Assembly: GCA_016713275.1 (NCBI GenBank)
Contig: JADJPL010000008.1
Location: forward strand, 124,001 to 188,000
DNA from: Haliscomenobacter sp.
GTDB lineage: Bacteria > Bacteroidota > Bacteroidia > Chitinophagales > Saprospiraceae
Direction of reading: 5' to 3'
Length of the DNA: 64,000 nt
Part shown: positions 1 through 9,218 of the stretch, piece by piece
Layout of the letters: every line of letters starts with the position of its first letter
Numbering within the stretch: the stretch's first letter is position 1
Notes under the pieces: model-generated
Database searches by the model: none
Seen by the model: the letters and a program-made list of their open reading frames with translations, nothing else
Told to the model about the DNA's origin: nothing
Translations under genes and position numbers: made by a program

Positions 1-1
1 A

Positions 2-1405
2 GGAGGGAAGATTCCGATGCTCATTTACGAGTTGCACGCCTGGCTGGTGATCACGCTGGGCTGGGTATTCCTGCCGTTTTATATCCGAAGCGGCGTCTTT
101 ACCATGCCGGAATTTCTGGAACGCCGGTTCAACGCGCAGACCCGCTGGGTTCTGAGTATTTTCTCGCTGCTGGCCTACGTGCTCACCAAAGTATCCGTAA
201 CGGTGTATGCGGGCGGGATTGTGATTTCTTCCATTTTAGGCATCGACTTTTGGTTTGGCGCGCTGATTACGGTGGTGCTCACCGGATTTTATACCGTGCT
301 GGGCGGCATGCGGGCGGTCGTGTACACGGAAGCTATGCAGACCGTCGTTCTGGTGCTTGGCGCCGCAACCCTCACCTTCATCGGGCTCAATGCGGTAGGC
401 GGCTGGGGCGGCCTGCGCGAATCGCTGGAGCCGGGGTACCTCAACATGTGGAGGCCTGCTACCGACCCGGATTTCCCCTGGCCCAGCCTCGTGATCACGA
501 GCACCATTGTGGGCATCTGGTATTGGTGTACCGACCAGTACATTGTGCAGCGAGCCCTGGCGGCGCGCAATATTACCCAGGGCCGTAGAGGAACGATTTT
601 TGGCGGACTTCTTAAACTGCTTCCCGTTTTCCTGTTTCTCATCCCCGGGGTGATCGCCTTAGCGCTTAAGAATAAAGGCCAACTATCCTGGGATTCTCCC
701 GACCAGGCCTTTGCGGCGCTGCTGATGAATAAAATGCCCGCCGGATTGAAAGGATTGGTTGTTGCCGGACTAATGGCGGCCCTAATGAGCTCCCTGGCAT
801 CGGTGTTTAACTCCTGCTCTACCTTGTTCACTGTAGACATTTACAAAAAGCTGTTCCCCGCCACGCCGGAAACCAAACTGCTCCGGGTTGGCCGCTATGC
901 CACGAGCACGGTGGTCATCCTGGGTATTGCCTGGATTCCGATCATGCAAAACATCTCCGGGGTGCTTTACGAATACCTCCAATCGGTACAAGCGTATATC
1001 GCTCCCCCGATCGCTGCCGTGTTCCTGCTTGGGATTTTCTTCAAGCGCATCAATTCCAAAGGCGCCATGGCCACCCTGGTTGCCGGGCTGATTATCGCAG
1101 CAATCCGCCTGATACTGGAACTCAACCGGGATTCGCTGGACCCATCCGGCATCCTCTTCCAATTTGGCGATATGAACTTCCTGACGTTCGCCGCCTGGTT
1201 CTTCCTGTTCTGCGTCCTCCTGACCATCGTCGTGAGCCTGCTCACCCCGGCGCCTTCCCTGGAGCAAATCCAGGGGCTTACGTTTGGAACCCTTTCTCCT
1301 GAGCAAAAATCCGCCAACCGCTTGAGCTACACCGTTTGGGATATTGTGTTCTCCCTGATCGTGCTGGCTATCGTGGTTGGGGTGATGCTGAGTTTTAGGG
1401 GGTGA
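2..1405 (+). CDS. Sodium/solute symporter (SSS family), 5'-truncated by the window edge
   Basis: Sodium-coupled symporter of the inner membrane; the substrate (sugar, amino acid or similar) cannot be read from sequence. The frame is open from base 2, and the residues before the Met at 17 (GGKIP) already match the family, so the real start lies upstream of the window and this Met is internal. The SSS signature is visible as GVFTMPEFLERRF about 30 residues into the visible part, followed by a long series of hydrophobic segments. The visible 462 or more residues end with a hydrophobic helix, so the C-terminus is complete. The stop is followed within a few bases by an octamer repeat tract. Family assignment is firm; substrate unknown. 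Confidence 0.9.
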   Translation, partial: GGKIPMLIYELHAWLVITLGWVFLPFYIRSGVFTMPEFLERRFNAQTRWVLSIFSLLAYVLTKVSVTVYAGGIVISSILGIDFWFGALITVVLTGFYTVLGGMRAVVYTEAMQTVVLVLGAATLTFIGLNAVGGWGGLRESLEPGYLNMWRPATDPDFPWPSLVITSTIVGIWYWCTDQYIVQRALAARNITQGRRGTIFGGLLKLLPVFLFLIPGVIALALKNKGQLSWDSPDQAFAALLMNKMPAGLKGLVVAGLMAALMSSLASVFNSCSTLFTVDIYKKLFPATPETKLLRVGRYATSTVVILGIAWIPIMQNISGVLYEYLQSVQAYIAPPIAAVFLLGIFFKRINSKGAMATLVAGLIIAAIRLILELNRDSLDPSGILFQFGDMNFLTFAAWFFLFCVLLTIVVSLLTPAPSLEQIQGLTFGTLSPEQKSANRLSYTVWDIVFSLIVLAIVVGVMLSFRG

Positions 1406-1411
1406 TTGAAA

Positions 1412-1574
1412 GGTTGCGAGGTTGCGAGGTTACGAGGTTGCGAGGTTGCGAAGTTGCGAGGTTGCGAGGTTGCGAAGTTGCGAAGTTGCGAGGTTGCGAA
1501 GTTGCGAGGTTGCGAGGTTGCGAGGTTGCGAAGTTGCGAGGTTACTTCGCAACTTCGTAACCCCGTAACTTCGC
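1412..1574. repeat. Octamer tandem repeat (GGTTGCGA)n with inverted end
   Basis: About 16 tandem copies of an 8-bp unit, GGTTGCGA with variants AGTTGCGA and GGTTACGA, start right after the symporter stop. Near 1544 the sequence turns into the reverse complement of the same unit (ACTTCGCAACTTCGTAACC), so the tract can fold into a long hairpin between two convergent genes. It could serve as a bidirectional terminator. The last codons of the minus-strand lipoprotein gene are read from this tract. Confidence 0.85.
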
Positions 1575-2642
1575 CACTTTCAACACCTCCTCCCTATACT
1601 GCTCAATCGGTCGGGGGGAGTTGCAGAGGATGACGTAGAACAATTGGTTGGAGGGAACCCACACGTAATCGGCGGTGAACCCGCCCTGATGGCCGGTGTG
1701 AAAGACGATGGGTGTCTCCTCACAGGTACCCGTAAACCAGCTGTATCCGATAAATGAAGGGAGGGTATCCTGCCAGTTGGCGGGCTGGAAGGGCGTCCTG
1801 GATTTCTGGATTACGTCTTTGGGGAGAAATACTGCCTTTTGCAGGGCCTCCTCGTATTTGGCCAGATCCCGCACCGAGCTCCAGACGCCGCCGTTGCCGG
1901 AGGCTGCGAAGGTTGGCTCTTCTCCGTAATCGTCTTCGATGAACTTGCCCTGATCCCAAACGTACGCGTGGGCCACCCCGGTTTGCGGGTAGGGGCCGTC
2001 GGTGATTTTGCTGCCGGTCATGCCGGAAGGGGCGAAAATCCGGTCGATGATAAAATCCTGCCAGCGTTTGCCGGTAATTTGCTGGATGATCAGCGCCAAT
2101 CCGTTGAACGCGGGGTTGGAGTAGCGGTAGCGGGTTCCCGGCTCAAAATAGGTCGTGTCGTTTTGTTTGATGGGGGCAAAATTCTCCTCGTCCTTGGCAG
2201 TGAGGTAAAACACGGAATCTTCCGCCACCCGGCGGCTGTCAACCAATCCGGACGAATGGTTCAGCAGATGGTAAATCTTCACCTTTTTGGCAATGTCCGG
2301 GTTTTTGAATTCGGGGAAATACGTCTCCAGCGGGTCGTCTAAAGAGAGTTTGCCTTCTTCCCGGAGCATCAGAATCGCATTGGAAACAAAGGTTTTGCTG
2401 ATGGACCCCGTGTTGAACGCGGTGGACGGGGTAATCGGTGTTTTTTTCTCCAGATCGGCCAGGCCGTACCCTTTTTCAAAAAGGACCTTTCCCTGGCGCA
2501 TCACCAGGACGGCGGCGCCGGGACCATCAGCGGAAAATTCAGCGGAAAAATACGCGTCCAGCAGTTTAGCAGGATCTTTTTCCGAATGCCGGGTGCAGCT
2601 AAATACCAGGCACGCGGCCAACAAAAGGATCAGGGTTTTCAT
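1542..2642 (-). CDS. Serine beta-lactamase-like (class C/PBP4-type) lipoprotein
   Basis: Penicillin-recognising serine hydrolase (Beta-lactamase family, PF00144), probably a periplasmic esterase or peptidase rather than a true resistance enzyme. A short N-terminal signal has candidate lipobox cysteines at residue 11 (LAAC) or 16 (VFSC). The catalytic SxxK motif is S80-I-S-K83, the second motif YxN is Y174-S-N176, and a late HTGHQGG stretch near residue 315 fits the third motif. Its 366 residues match the family. The final residues VAKLRGYEVAK are encoded by the adjacent octamer repeat, so the natural C-terminus was probably extended by repeat spread. It is convergent with the symporter and divergent from the next gene. 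Confidence 0.88.
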   Translation of the reverse strand: MKTLILLLAACLVFSCTRHSEKDPAKLLDAYFSAEFSADGPGAAVLVMRQGKVLFEKGYGLADLEKKTPITPSTAFNTGSISKTFVSNAILMLREEGKLSLDDPLETYFPEFKNPDIAKKVKIYHLLNHSSGLVDSRRVAEDSVFYLTAKDEENFAPIKQNDTTYFEPGTRYRYSNPAFNGLALIIQQITGKRWQDFIIDRIFAPSGMTGSKITDGPYPQTGVAHAYVWDQGKFIEDDYGEEPTFAASGNGGVWSSVRDLAKYEEALQKAVFLPKDVIQKSRTPFQPANWQDTLPSFIGYSWFTGTCEETPIVFHTGHQGGFTADYVWVPSNQLFYVILCNSPRPIEQYREEVLKVAKLRGYEVAK

Positions 2643-2809
2643 ATGGAATTGGATTTTACGGTTATTTCCAAACAGGAGCGAGGCATCGCCCCAATCCCAG
2701 GTTAAATTTACATCAAGAATGCGAACCTGCCTTGCAGGTCTGCCGCACAGGGCTTATTTTCCGGATTTGAAGCGCAACACCTCCTTGATCACCTAATATC
2801 CTCCCCTTC

Positions 2810-3796
2810 ATGTCCCTTCTCATCCGGATCGGGGCCCGCGGGCCCCTCGTAGTAGAGATCCAGCGCAAACTCCAGGCGTTGCAGTGGTATCTGGGCGAAC
2901 TCGACGGCCACTTTGGCGGCGGTACCCTCAGCGCGGTAAAGAATTTCCAGCGCAAAAACCAACTTACGGCGGATGGAATCGTTGGCCCCAAAACCTGGGC
3001 CGTCCTTTACCCCGGGAGGGAGCCAATGGAGCATTTCCTGCCCAAGAAGGCGTCCCTGCTTCAGCGCTGCCTCGAACTGACGGCCACCATCGAAACCGGG
3101 CATAAAGCCCCGCGCTGCTACACCCGGGTAGCCGGAAATTTCGACCGCCAGGGTATCAGCTATGGCGCCTTGCAGTGGAACCTGGGGCAACGATCGCTCC
3201 AACCGTTGTTCCAAACCTACGACACGCGCCACCCCAATGGGCTGGACGAGGTCTTTGACGACCATGCCCCGGTGCTGCGGGACGTTTTTCAAAAACCGCT
3301 GCAAGAGCAGCTCGCCTGGGCCGTATCGATCCAAACCGCCAAATACCGGGTCATGGAACCTTGGGTCGGTTTCTTCGAAGCCCTTGGCATGCGGAAGGAA
3401 TTTCAGGACATCCAGATCGAATTCGCGGCGGCCCGGTACAAAAAAGCGCTAGGGTATTGCCGGACGTACCAGGTCAACTCCGAACGGGCTGTCGCGATGA
3501 TGTTCGATATCGTCACGCAGAACGGGAGCATCGGAAAAACGACCAGACAACAGATTTTCCAACGCTTTGCAGAGACGGCCTTTTCGGAAGATCCCTCGGT
3601 CAAGGAAGTTCAGCAACTGGAGATTATCGCCCGGCTGCGGGCCCAGGCGTCGGCCAAACGCTGGCAAAGCGACGTGTTGTCCCGCAAACTGACCATCGCC
3701 CGGGGCGAAGGCGTGATCCACGGAGAATATTTCGACCTCGAAACGATCTATGGCATCCGGAACGTGCAAGCCGGGGAACTCATCGGCAAGCCCTGA
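2810..3796 (+). CDS. Peptidoglycan-binding protein with lysozyme-like domain
   Basis: Residues about 8-66 form a PG_binding_1 domain (IRIGARGPLVVEIQRKLQAL, then DGIVGPKTW), which binds cell-wall peptides. The following 260 residues contain IETGH near residue 95 and GISYGALQWNLGQ near 120, a pattern seen in lysozyme-like hydrolases where a Glu precedes a Gly-rich LQWN turn. A role in cell-wall cleavage is therefore inferred. There is no obvious signal peptide (MSLLIRIGARG), so export would need another route. The ATG at 2810 directly opens the binding domain. The gene lies 12 bp upstream of the PanE-like gene's TTG-GTT-ATG region, so the two may be co-transcribed. Confidence 0.75.
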   Translation: MSLLIRIGARGPLVVEIQRKLQALQWYLGELDGHFGGGTLSAVKNFQRKNQLTADGIVGPKTWAVLYPGREPMEHFLPKKASLLQRCLELTATIETGHKAPRCYTRVAGNFDRQGISYGALQWNLGQRSLQPLFQTYDTRHPNGLDEVFDDHAPVLRDVFQKPLQEQLAWAVSIQTAKYRVMEPWVGFFEALGMRKEFQDIQIEFAAARYKKALGYCRTYQVNSERAVAMMFDIVTQNGSIGKTTRQQIFQRFAETAFSEDPSVKEVQQLEIIARLRAQASAKRWQSDVLSRKLTIARGEGVIHGEYFDLETIYGIRNVQAGELIGKP

Positions 3797-3814
3797 TCCG
3801 GTTAATTTTTGGTT

Positions 3815-4738
3815 ATGAAAATCCTCATTTTGGGCACTGGCGCCATGGGCGCGTTTTACGGGTGGACGCTCGCCTCCGCCGGGCACGACGTCTGGCACTG
3901 GGTGCGCCCCGAAAAATTTGCCGCAGAAAAGGGCCGCCGGCTACAGATCAAAGCGATGGACCGCCGGGCAAGAGCCTTCAAAAAAGGCCCAAGGACCTAC
4001 GCGTTTTCCTTCCTGGAAACGGAGGACCAAATCCAGACGTTCGACTGGATTCTCCTGCCCCTACCCTATTTCCAGATGGAAGCGGCCGTTCAATCCCTCG
4101 CTGCCCTCGCCCACCCCGGCGCCCTGTTCCTGCTCATGGGCAACCTCTGGCATCCGGTAGACCGCTTCGACGCCTGGTTACCCGGGCGGTACGTGTTTGT
4201 CTTCCCTCATCACGGAGGAAGTATCACCCAGGAGCAACTCAACGGCTGGCTCACTCCGGCCATGAGCCTGGGCGAACCCGATGGGAGCGAAACGGATCGC
4301 ATCCGGCAGCTGAAAGCCTTTTTCGAAAGCGCGGGATACCGCCCGCAAATCCGCGATATGCGGGGTTGGCTGCTCGTGCATTTTGCTGCCTTCACCGGCT
4401 TTTACGCCGAAGCGCTGCGCATGGGCGGCGTGGCCCGGATGGCCCGCAGCTGGAAGTCCCTGATCCGCAGCCAGGTGATCGCCCGGGAAGCCATGGAGGT
4501 CGTGCAGCGCCTGGGCGTCGACGCCAGCCAATTCCCGGAAGGCCGGAAAGCCTACCAGCCTCTGTGGCAAAATGCCTTACTCTATAAACTCCTCGCCCTC
4601 ATGCCCGGAGTCGCCCGAACAATGGATCAAAACCGCAAAACCGCCGACTGGGAAAGCTACGGACACTCGGTACTGGAAACCGCGAAAGCGATCGGGGTGG
4701 ATACGCCGGTGCTGGAGGAGACGGTGATGGCGCCGTAA
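3815..4738 (+). CDS. Ketopantoate reductase-like (ApbA/PanE family) oxidoreductase
   Basis: NAD(P)-dependent dehydrogenase of the PanE family, with an N-terminal Rossmann motif GTGAMG (residues 7-12) and an all-helical C-terminal half of the ApbA_C type. ATG 3815 is preferred over the TTG two codons upstream because it opens exactly at MKILILGTG. In E. coli PanE the catalytic Lys176 lies in a KLAVN segment; the equivalent stretch here reads WLLVHFAAF, with no Lys at that place by eye. The true substrate may therefore not be ketopantoate. The 307-residue length is normal. It is immediately followed by a strong palindrome that could terminate transcription. Confidence 0.72.
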   Translation: MKILILGTGAMGAFYGWTLASAGHDVWHWVRPEKFAAEKGRRLQIKAMDRRARAFKKGPRTYAFSFLETEDQIQTFDWILLPLPYFQMEAAVQSLAALAHPGALFLLMGNLWHPVDRFDAWLPGRYVFVFPHHGGSITQEQLNGWLTPAMSLGEPDGSETDRIRQLKAFFESAGYRPQIRDMRGWLLVHFAAFTGFYAEALRMGGVARMARSWKSLIRSQVIAREAMEVVQRLGVDASQFPEGRKAYQPLWQNALLYKLLALMPGVARTMDQNRKTADWESYGHSVLETAKAIGVDTPVLEETVMAP

Positions 4739-4800
4739 CTCCGTAACGACGGGTTTGAAACCCGTCGCTACGGAGTTACGGCGTTACGGCGTTACGGAGC
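4737..4800. repeat. Palindromic element (copy 1) plus octamer tract
   Basis: Bases 4737-4777 form an inverted repeat of two 20-bp arms around one base (AACTCCGTAACGACGGGTTT and its near-perfect complement, one mismatch). Three copies of an octamer GTTACGGC/G follow to about 4800. A near-identical palindrome lies at 5722-5766, so the pair brackets the YdjC-like gene. It overlaps the stop codon of the PanE-like gene and may act as a terminator. Confidence 0.85.
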
Positions 4801-5679
4801 AGGCCGCCGCATGGCCCCCAATCCTTTCTCCTGTTTAAGCATCCGGTAGTTCACCAGCCGGAACCTGGGCTCGCGGAGGAGTTGCTGGAAGAACGGCGCG
4901 ATCAGGGCGTTCAACTCGGCGTTGCGGTGTTTGCTCATGTCTTTAGGGCCGAACGGGTTCAGGTCTTCCATCGCGCTCATCTCCGGGGTGTCGAGGCCCA
5001 CGTGGAAAACGAACAACTTGGTACCGCCGGGTTGCAACCCGTTGACTTTCGCCGCGAGCGTATCCAGTTTATTAGCAACCGGCGCGGAGTAACCGCCTTC
5101 GACGTCGACCTCGTCGTAGTAGCGGGAAATCGCCACCTGGTACTCCTTCGCCAGTTTTTCCACAATCGCTCTGGTTTCCGGCGTCTGCACGGCGGCGCCC
5201 ATGTGGTAATCGAGGTAGTCGATTTTTAGGCCTGCGCGCAGGGCTTTGTCTATTTGGGCCCGAAGCTCCGTTTCGATCTCCTGCAAGCTTGGGTTATTGC
5301 CAAACAACGCGCTGCGGGAGGGAAAGAAATGCCCAAGCGAATCGACCAGCGAAGGAACCGCCGGCGCCCCCGAAACGGGTCCCCAGCGGTACTGCTTCCA
5401 CTCGGCGTTCAGCGTCAGGTGAATCCCTACCGATACGTTGGGGTACTTTTTCAGGATTTCGGCGCCTTCTGCGAACCAGGAGCAGGGCGTCATGACGGAC
5501 ATCGACACCGGGATGCCGGTTTCCAGCACGGCTTTCGCCGCCAGGTTCACCGCATGGCACATACCGATGTCGTCGCAGCGGATAAGGATGGGAATGGGGG
5601 CATCCGCATGCGCTGGCTGCGCCCGGGAAAAAGAAGCAACTCCTGCAAAAAGCACAAAAAGAAAAGCAACTCGTTTCAT
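4792..5679 (-). CDS. YdjC/ChbG-like carbohydrate deacetylase, secreted
   Basis: Metal-dependent deacetylase of the YdjC family (PF04794); E. coli ChbG removes an acetyl group from chito-oligosaccharides. The metal-binding motifs are present in order: RCDDIGM near residue 36, GIHLTLN near 88 and DYHMG near 158. A signal peptide of about 20 residues (MKRVAFLFVLFAGVASFSRAQ) suggests export, whereas ChbG is cytoplasmic. The substrate here is probably an extracellular acetylated sugar. 295 residues is normal for this family. The last codons (RRPAP) run into the octamer tract, and the gene stands alone between two copies of the same palindrome. Confidence 0.85.
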   Translation of the reverse strand: MKRVAFLFVLFAGVASFSRAQPAHADAPIPILIRCDDIGMCHAVNLAAKAVLETGIPVSMSVMTPCSWFAEGAEILKKYPNVSVGIHLTLNAEWKQYRWGPVSGAPAVPSLVDSLGHFFPSRSALFGNNPSLQEIETELRAQIDKALRAGLKIDYLDYHMGAAVQTPETRAIVEKLAKEYQVAISRYYDEVDVEGGYSAPVANKLDTLAAKVNGLQPGGTKLFVFHVGLDTPEMSAMEDLNPFGPKDMSKHRNAELNALIAPFFQQLLREPRFRLVNYRMLKQEKGLGAMRRPAP

Positions 5680-5721
5680 GGCGGGTAAGGCGTTGATGAT
5701 GTTCCAAGTTAAAAAAAATCG

Positions 5722-5766
5722 GCGACTCCGTAGCGACGGGTTTAAAACCCGTCGCTACGGAGTCGC
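5722..5766. repeat. Palindromic element (copy 2), perfect 22-bp arms
   Basis: A perfect inverted repeat of 22-bp arms around a single A; the core arm reads ACTCCGTAGCGACGGGTTT. It differs from the copy at 4737-4777 by only a few bases. It lies between the start of the minus-strand YdjC-like gene and the plus-strand carotenoid operon, so it is not in a normal terminator position. That suggests a dispersed palindromic (REP-like) element. Confidence 0.88.
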
Positions 5767-5907
5767 TGGGAAAGGCCAACAGGCGACCAAATTCCCCAGG
5801 CGGATCGATGAACAAAACTCCGTTGGCCCGGTTAGGTTGTCTTTGAGCAAATCCCAGCCGCCAATTGCCGGTATATTCCGGAACATCCCAACCGATTCGA
5901 ATACCTC

Positions 5908-7440
5908 ATGGCTCATCTCCGAAAATCCATTCTCGTGATTGGAAGCGGCTTCGGCGGCTTATCTGCGGCTATCCGGCTGGCGGCCGCAGGCCACCAGGTG
6001 CGTATCGTTGAAAAGCGGGACAAACCCGGTGGCCGGGCCTATACCTATGAGCTGGAGGGATTCCGCTTTGATGGTGGGCCTACGGTGATTACCGCGCCGT
6101 ATTTGTTTGACGAGCTTTTTGCTCTGGCGGGGAAACGCCGGGAAGCCTATTTCGACCTATTGCCCGTAGACCCGTTTTACCGGATCTTCGACGGGGAAGG
6201 GCGCGCATTTAACCATTGGCATAGCTACGAAAGGTCCAGAGAAGAGGTAGCCCGGCTCAGCCCGGCCGACCTGGACGGATACGACCGGTTTTTGAAAGAC
6301 ACCCAGGCCGTTTTTCGGCACTTTCACCCGTTCACCGACCAGCCCTCCCTCCAGCTTGGGCCGATGCTGAGGACCGCCCCGTTTATGCTGGCCAAAAAAA
6401 CCTACCGGGCGATGTATCCGTTCACCGCCGGATACGTCAAAGACGATTTCCTGAGGCGGGCCCTTTCCTTTCACCCCCTGCTCATCGGGGGCAATCCGTT
6501 CGCCACCCCGGCGTTTTACAGCCTGATCATCGAGTTCGAACGCAAATGGGGCGTCCACTACGCCCGGGGAGGCACCGGCGCAATTGTGCAGGCCCTGGTA
6601 CAGCTTTTCCAGGAGTTGGGGGGCCAAATCAGCTACCAGTCGGAGGTAACGGAAATCCTGGTGCGAAACAAGCAGGCCTGCGGGGTGCGCCTTAGCGACG
6701 GAACCGACCATTTTGCCGACACCGTGGTCTGCAACGGAGATGCCGCTTTTGCCTATAAACACCTCATCCCGAAAGCCCATCTCCCTGCGTCATTAAACTG
6801 GACGCTCGACCGGCAGGAGTATTCCAACTCGCTGGTCGTTCTGTACTTTGGAACGAACCGGAAATACACCGACAGCCCCCTGACCCACCACAACCTGATC
6901 CTGAGTAAAAAACTCCGCCCGCTGATAGCGGATGTGTTCCGCAGGAAAAAACTCCCGGAAGATCCCGTGCTGTACGTGCACATGCCGACGGCCACCGACC
7001 CCGGGATGGCCCCGGAGGGCTGCGAAGGGTTTTATGTGCTATCGGTAGTACCGCATCTGGACAGTTCTACCAACTGGGAGGAGATCAACTACCGGTACTG
7101 CGACGGAATCCTGGACTACCTGCAGGCGCATTTCCTTCCGGATCTGAAGCAGCACCTGGCTGTGCGGCACAACATCAACCCCCTCCATTTCCGCGACACG
7201 CTGAACAGCTACAAAGGCGCCGCATTTGCTACCCACCCTTCGCTGATCCAATCCGCCTGGGGCAAAACCCAATGCCGTTCGCCCTATATTAAAAACCTGT
7301 ATTTCGTTGGCGCCAGCGTCCATCCGGGCGCCGGAGTGCCGGCGGTGATCACTTCCGGGAAGATCGCCGCCCGGCTCATCGATCCATCTTCCGAAGCGGC
7401 GGCAAGGGACAGGATACTTCAAACCCAACAGACCCATTGA
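5908..7440 (+). CDS. crtI: Phytoene desaturase-family flavoprotein (CrtI type)
   Basis: FAD-dependent carotenoid desaturase/isomerase. The N-terminal dinucleotide-binding motif is GSGFGGLSAA (residues 12-21), with an Arg/Gly-rich segment EKRDKPGGRAY after it. The C-terminal signature NLYFVGASVHPGAGVP is the classical bacterial CrtI motif. 510 residues is standard. It could act as phytoene desaturase or as a late-pathway CrtD-like enzyme; sequence alone does not decide. Its TGA stop overlaps the ATG of the carotenoid oxygenase gene by one base (TGATG), indicating translational coupling. Confidence 0.88.
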   Translation: MAHLRKSILVIGSGFGGLSAAIRLAAAGHQVRIVEKRDKPGGRAYTYELEGFRFDGGPTVITAPYLFDELFALAGKRREAYFDLLPVDPFYRIFDGEGRAFNHWHSYERSREEVARLSPADLDGYDRFLKDTQAVFRHFHPFTDQPSLQLGPMLRTAPFMLAKKTYRAMYPFTAGYVKDDFLRRALSFHPLLIGGNPFATPAFYSLIIEFERKWGVHYARGGTGAIVQALVQLFQELGGQISYQSEVTEILVRNKQACGVRLSDGTDHFADTVVCNGDAAFAYKHLIPKAHLPASLNWTLDRQEYSNSLVVLYFGTNRKYTDSPLTHHNLILSKKLRPLIADVFRRKKLPEDPVLYVHMPTATDPGMAPEGCEGFYVLSVVPHLDSSTNWEEINYRYCDGILDYLQAHFLPDLKQHLAVRHNINPLHFRDTLNSYKGAAFATHPSLIQSAWGKTQCRSPYIKNLYFVGASVHPGAGVPAVITSGKIAARLIDPSSEAAARDRILQTQQTH

Positions 7441-8912
7441 TGATAAACCAAGCAACCAACCCTTATTTTGAAGCCGGTTTCACGGCGAACAACCAGGAAA
7501 CCGACGTCCCCAGCCTGGAGGTTTCCGGAACGATCCCGGAATGGATCCATGGCCTGCTGATTCGCAACGGGCCGGGGCTGGTAAGGTCTGAAAAGCTGGT
7601 CAACCACTGGTTTGACGGGTTGTCCATGCTGCACCGGTTTGAGATCCGCGGCGGCCAGGTGGGCTACCGCAGCCGGTTTCTGGATTGCAACGCCTATCGG
7701 GCGGTAAAGGAAACCGGCCGGATTGCGTATGCCGAGTTTGCCACCGACCCCTGCAAGTCCCTTTTCCAGAAAGTGCACACCCTGTTTCAGGGGGGACCTG
7801 CCATCACCGACAGCGCCAAGGTGCACATCGCCAACTGGAACGGGCGCGCGTTTGCCCTGGGCGAACCCCTGATGCAGGCCGAATTTGACAAAAACACGCT
7901 GGAGCGCGTGGGGGTGTTTGATTACGGGCAAAAAGAAAAAACGGGCGTCACCACCGCCCATCCGCATATCGAAGGCACGCGGCTCTATAACCTGGTGCAG
8001 CAATTCGGGGCCCGCAGCTTCTACCAGATCCTGAGCAGCGACGGAGGGGCGGTGCGCAAAGAAGCCTCGGTGGGCGTGGGACAACCGGCTTACCTGCACA
8101 GCTTTGGTATGAGCCGCAACTACTATATCATCGCCGCCGGGCCGTTGGTGGTGCAGCCAATTACCCTTTTAGCCGGGGCCCGGCCATTTATCGAAAACTT
8201 CCAATGGAAGCCGGAGCGCGGAACAACGTTCTACCTCATCGACCGGGCTACCGGGAAACGGGCTTTCCAGTTTAAAACCCCTCCCTTCTTCAGCTTCCAC
8301 CACGTGAATGCCTTTGAGCGGGAAGACGAGCTGGTTATGGACCTGGTCATCTATGACGACGCCTCGATCATTCAGCACTATTACCTGCAACGGCTGTCCA
8401 ACCCGGAGATCGAGCTGCCTTTTGGCCGTTTGTGCCGCATTGTTTTTAACTTCCGCACCGGAACGCATACCCAGGAGTACCTGTCGGAGCAATGCATAGA
8501 GCTACCCCATTTCGACTATGCGTACGGCTTTGCCCATCCGGATTACCGCTACGTTTACGGCGTCAGTCTCCGCCCCGACCGGCGCCGCGGGTTCTACAAC
8601 CAGCTGATTAAAATAGACCTTGAGGCCCGCCAGGACAAGGTCTGGCACGAAGAAGGTTGCTACCCCGGCGAGCCGGTGTTTGTCCCCGCGCCGAACCGCA
8701 CCTCCGAAGACGACGGCGTGTTGTTGTCGGTCGTTTTATCGACTGAAGAACAGGCTTCCTTCCTGCTCGCCCTTGATGCTAAAACCATGCAGGAAACCGG
8801 CAGGGCCCGTTTGCCCCAGAAGGCGTTGTTTGGGTTTCACGGGATATTTTTCCGGAAGAAAACGCGTTGTAAGGGAGGTGGTGGGTGGTGGGTAGTGGTT
8901 GGTGATTGGTGA
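7440..8912 (+). CDS. Carotenoid cleavage oxygenase (retinal pigment epithelium 65/CCD family)
   Basis: Iron(II) dioxygenase that cleaves a polyene chain, probably making retinal or an apocarotenoid from the product of the upstream desaturase. The four iron-binding histidines of the seven-bladed propeller are apparent in TAHPHIEG, LHSFGMS, FSFHHVNAFE and the final GFHGIFF. The N-terminus has the family motif GLLIRNGPG. ATG 7440 is coupled to the crtI stop. The last dozen residues (KGGGGWWVVVGDW) come from a G-rich heptamer tract, and the natural end is probably near FFRKKTR. Pairing with a CrtI protein suggests a dedicated apocarotenoid or retinal pathway. Confidence 0.88.
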   Translation: MINQATNPYFEAGFTANNQETDVPSLEVSGTIPEWIHGLLIRNGPGLVRSEKLVNHWFDGLSMLHRFEIRGGQVGYRSRFLDCNAYRAVKETGRIAYAEFATDPCKSLFQKVHTLFQGGPAITDSAKVHIANWNGRAFALGEPLMQAEFDKNTLERVGVFDYGQKEKTGVTTAHPHIEGTRLYNLVQQFGARSFYQILSSDGGAVRKEASVGVGQPAYLHSFGMSRNYYIIAAGPLVVQPITLLAGARPFIENFQWKPERGTTFYLIDRATGKRAFQFKTPPFFSFHHVNAFEREDELVMDLVIYDDASIIQHYYLQRLSNPEIELPFGRLCRIVFNFRTGTHTQEYLSEQCIELPHFDYAYGFAHPDYRYVYGVSLRPDRRRGFYNQLIKIDLEARQDKVWHEEGCYPGEPVFVPAPNRTSEDDGVLLSVVLSTEEQASFLLALDAKTMQETGRARLPQKALFGFHGIFFRKKTRCKGGGGWWVVVGDW

Positions 8913-9080
8913 TTGGTGGTTGGTGGGTAGTGGGTAGTGGTTGGTGGATACAGGTAGCGAGGTAGCTAAGTAGCGAAGGGGGGACTAAACGGGAGTACGT
9001 ATTTACCAACCATGCAATCGGAGGCTTACCCGCGTTGGGGCCTCCCTAACCAGGGGGCGGGTGGGGGGGGGGGTTTTCGG
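8876..9080. repeat. G-rich heptamer tract and G-run downstream of the oxygenase gene
   Basis: Bases 8876-8960 are tandem 7-bp units GGTGATT/GGTGGTT/GGTGGGT, starting inside the oxygenase reading frame. A short GTAGCGAG-type stretch follows to about 8980, and a run of ten or more G lies near 9062-9073. Between 8913 and the next gene at 9219 I see no gene. The last 40 bases before 9219 are AT-rich and may hold the promoter of the DUF2141 gene. Confidence 0.75.
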
Positions 9081-9218
9081 GGTTTTCCTGTTCTGGGGGT
9101 GGGCGCGCTTCCTCCTCAGTGGGTTTATCAATGCCCCTAACCCAATGCCCTCCGAAGGAGGAAGAATATAACGGGAGTTCATTTTTTATCCTTTTCAATC
9201 TGAATAAAAAAACGATTT

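Noticed and set aside
1542..2642. Beta-lactamase resistance gene
   Set aside because: The motifs fit the broad serine hydrolase/PBP-like family, and nothing shows true beta-lactamase activity; resistance cannot be claimed.
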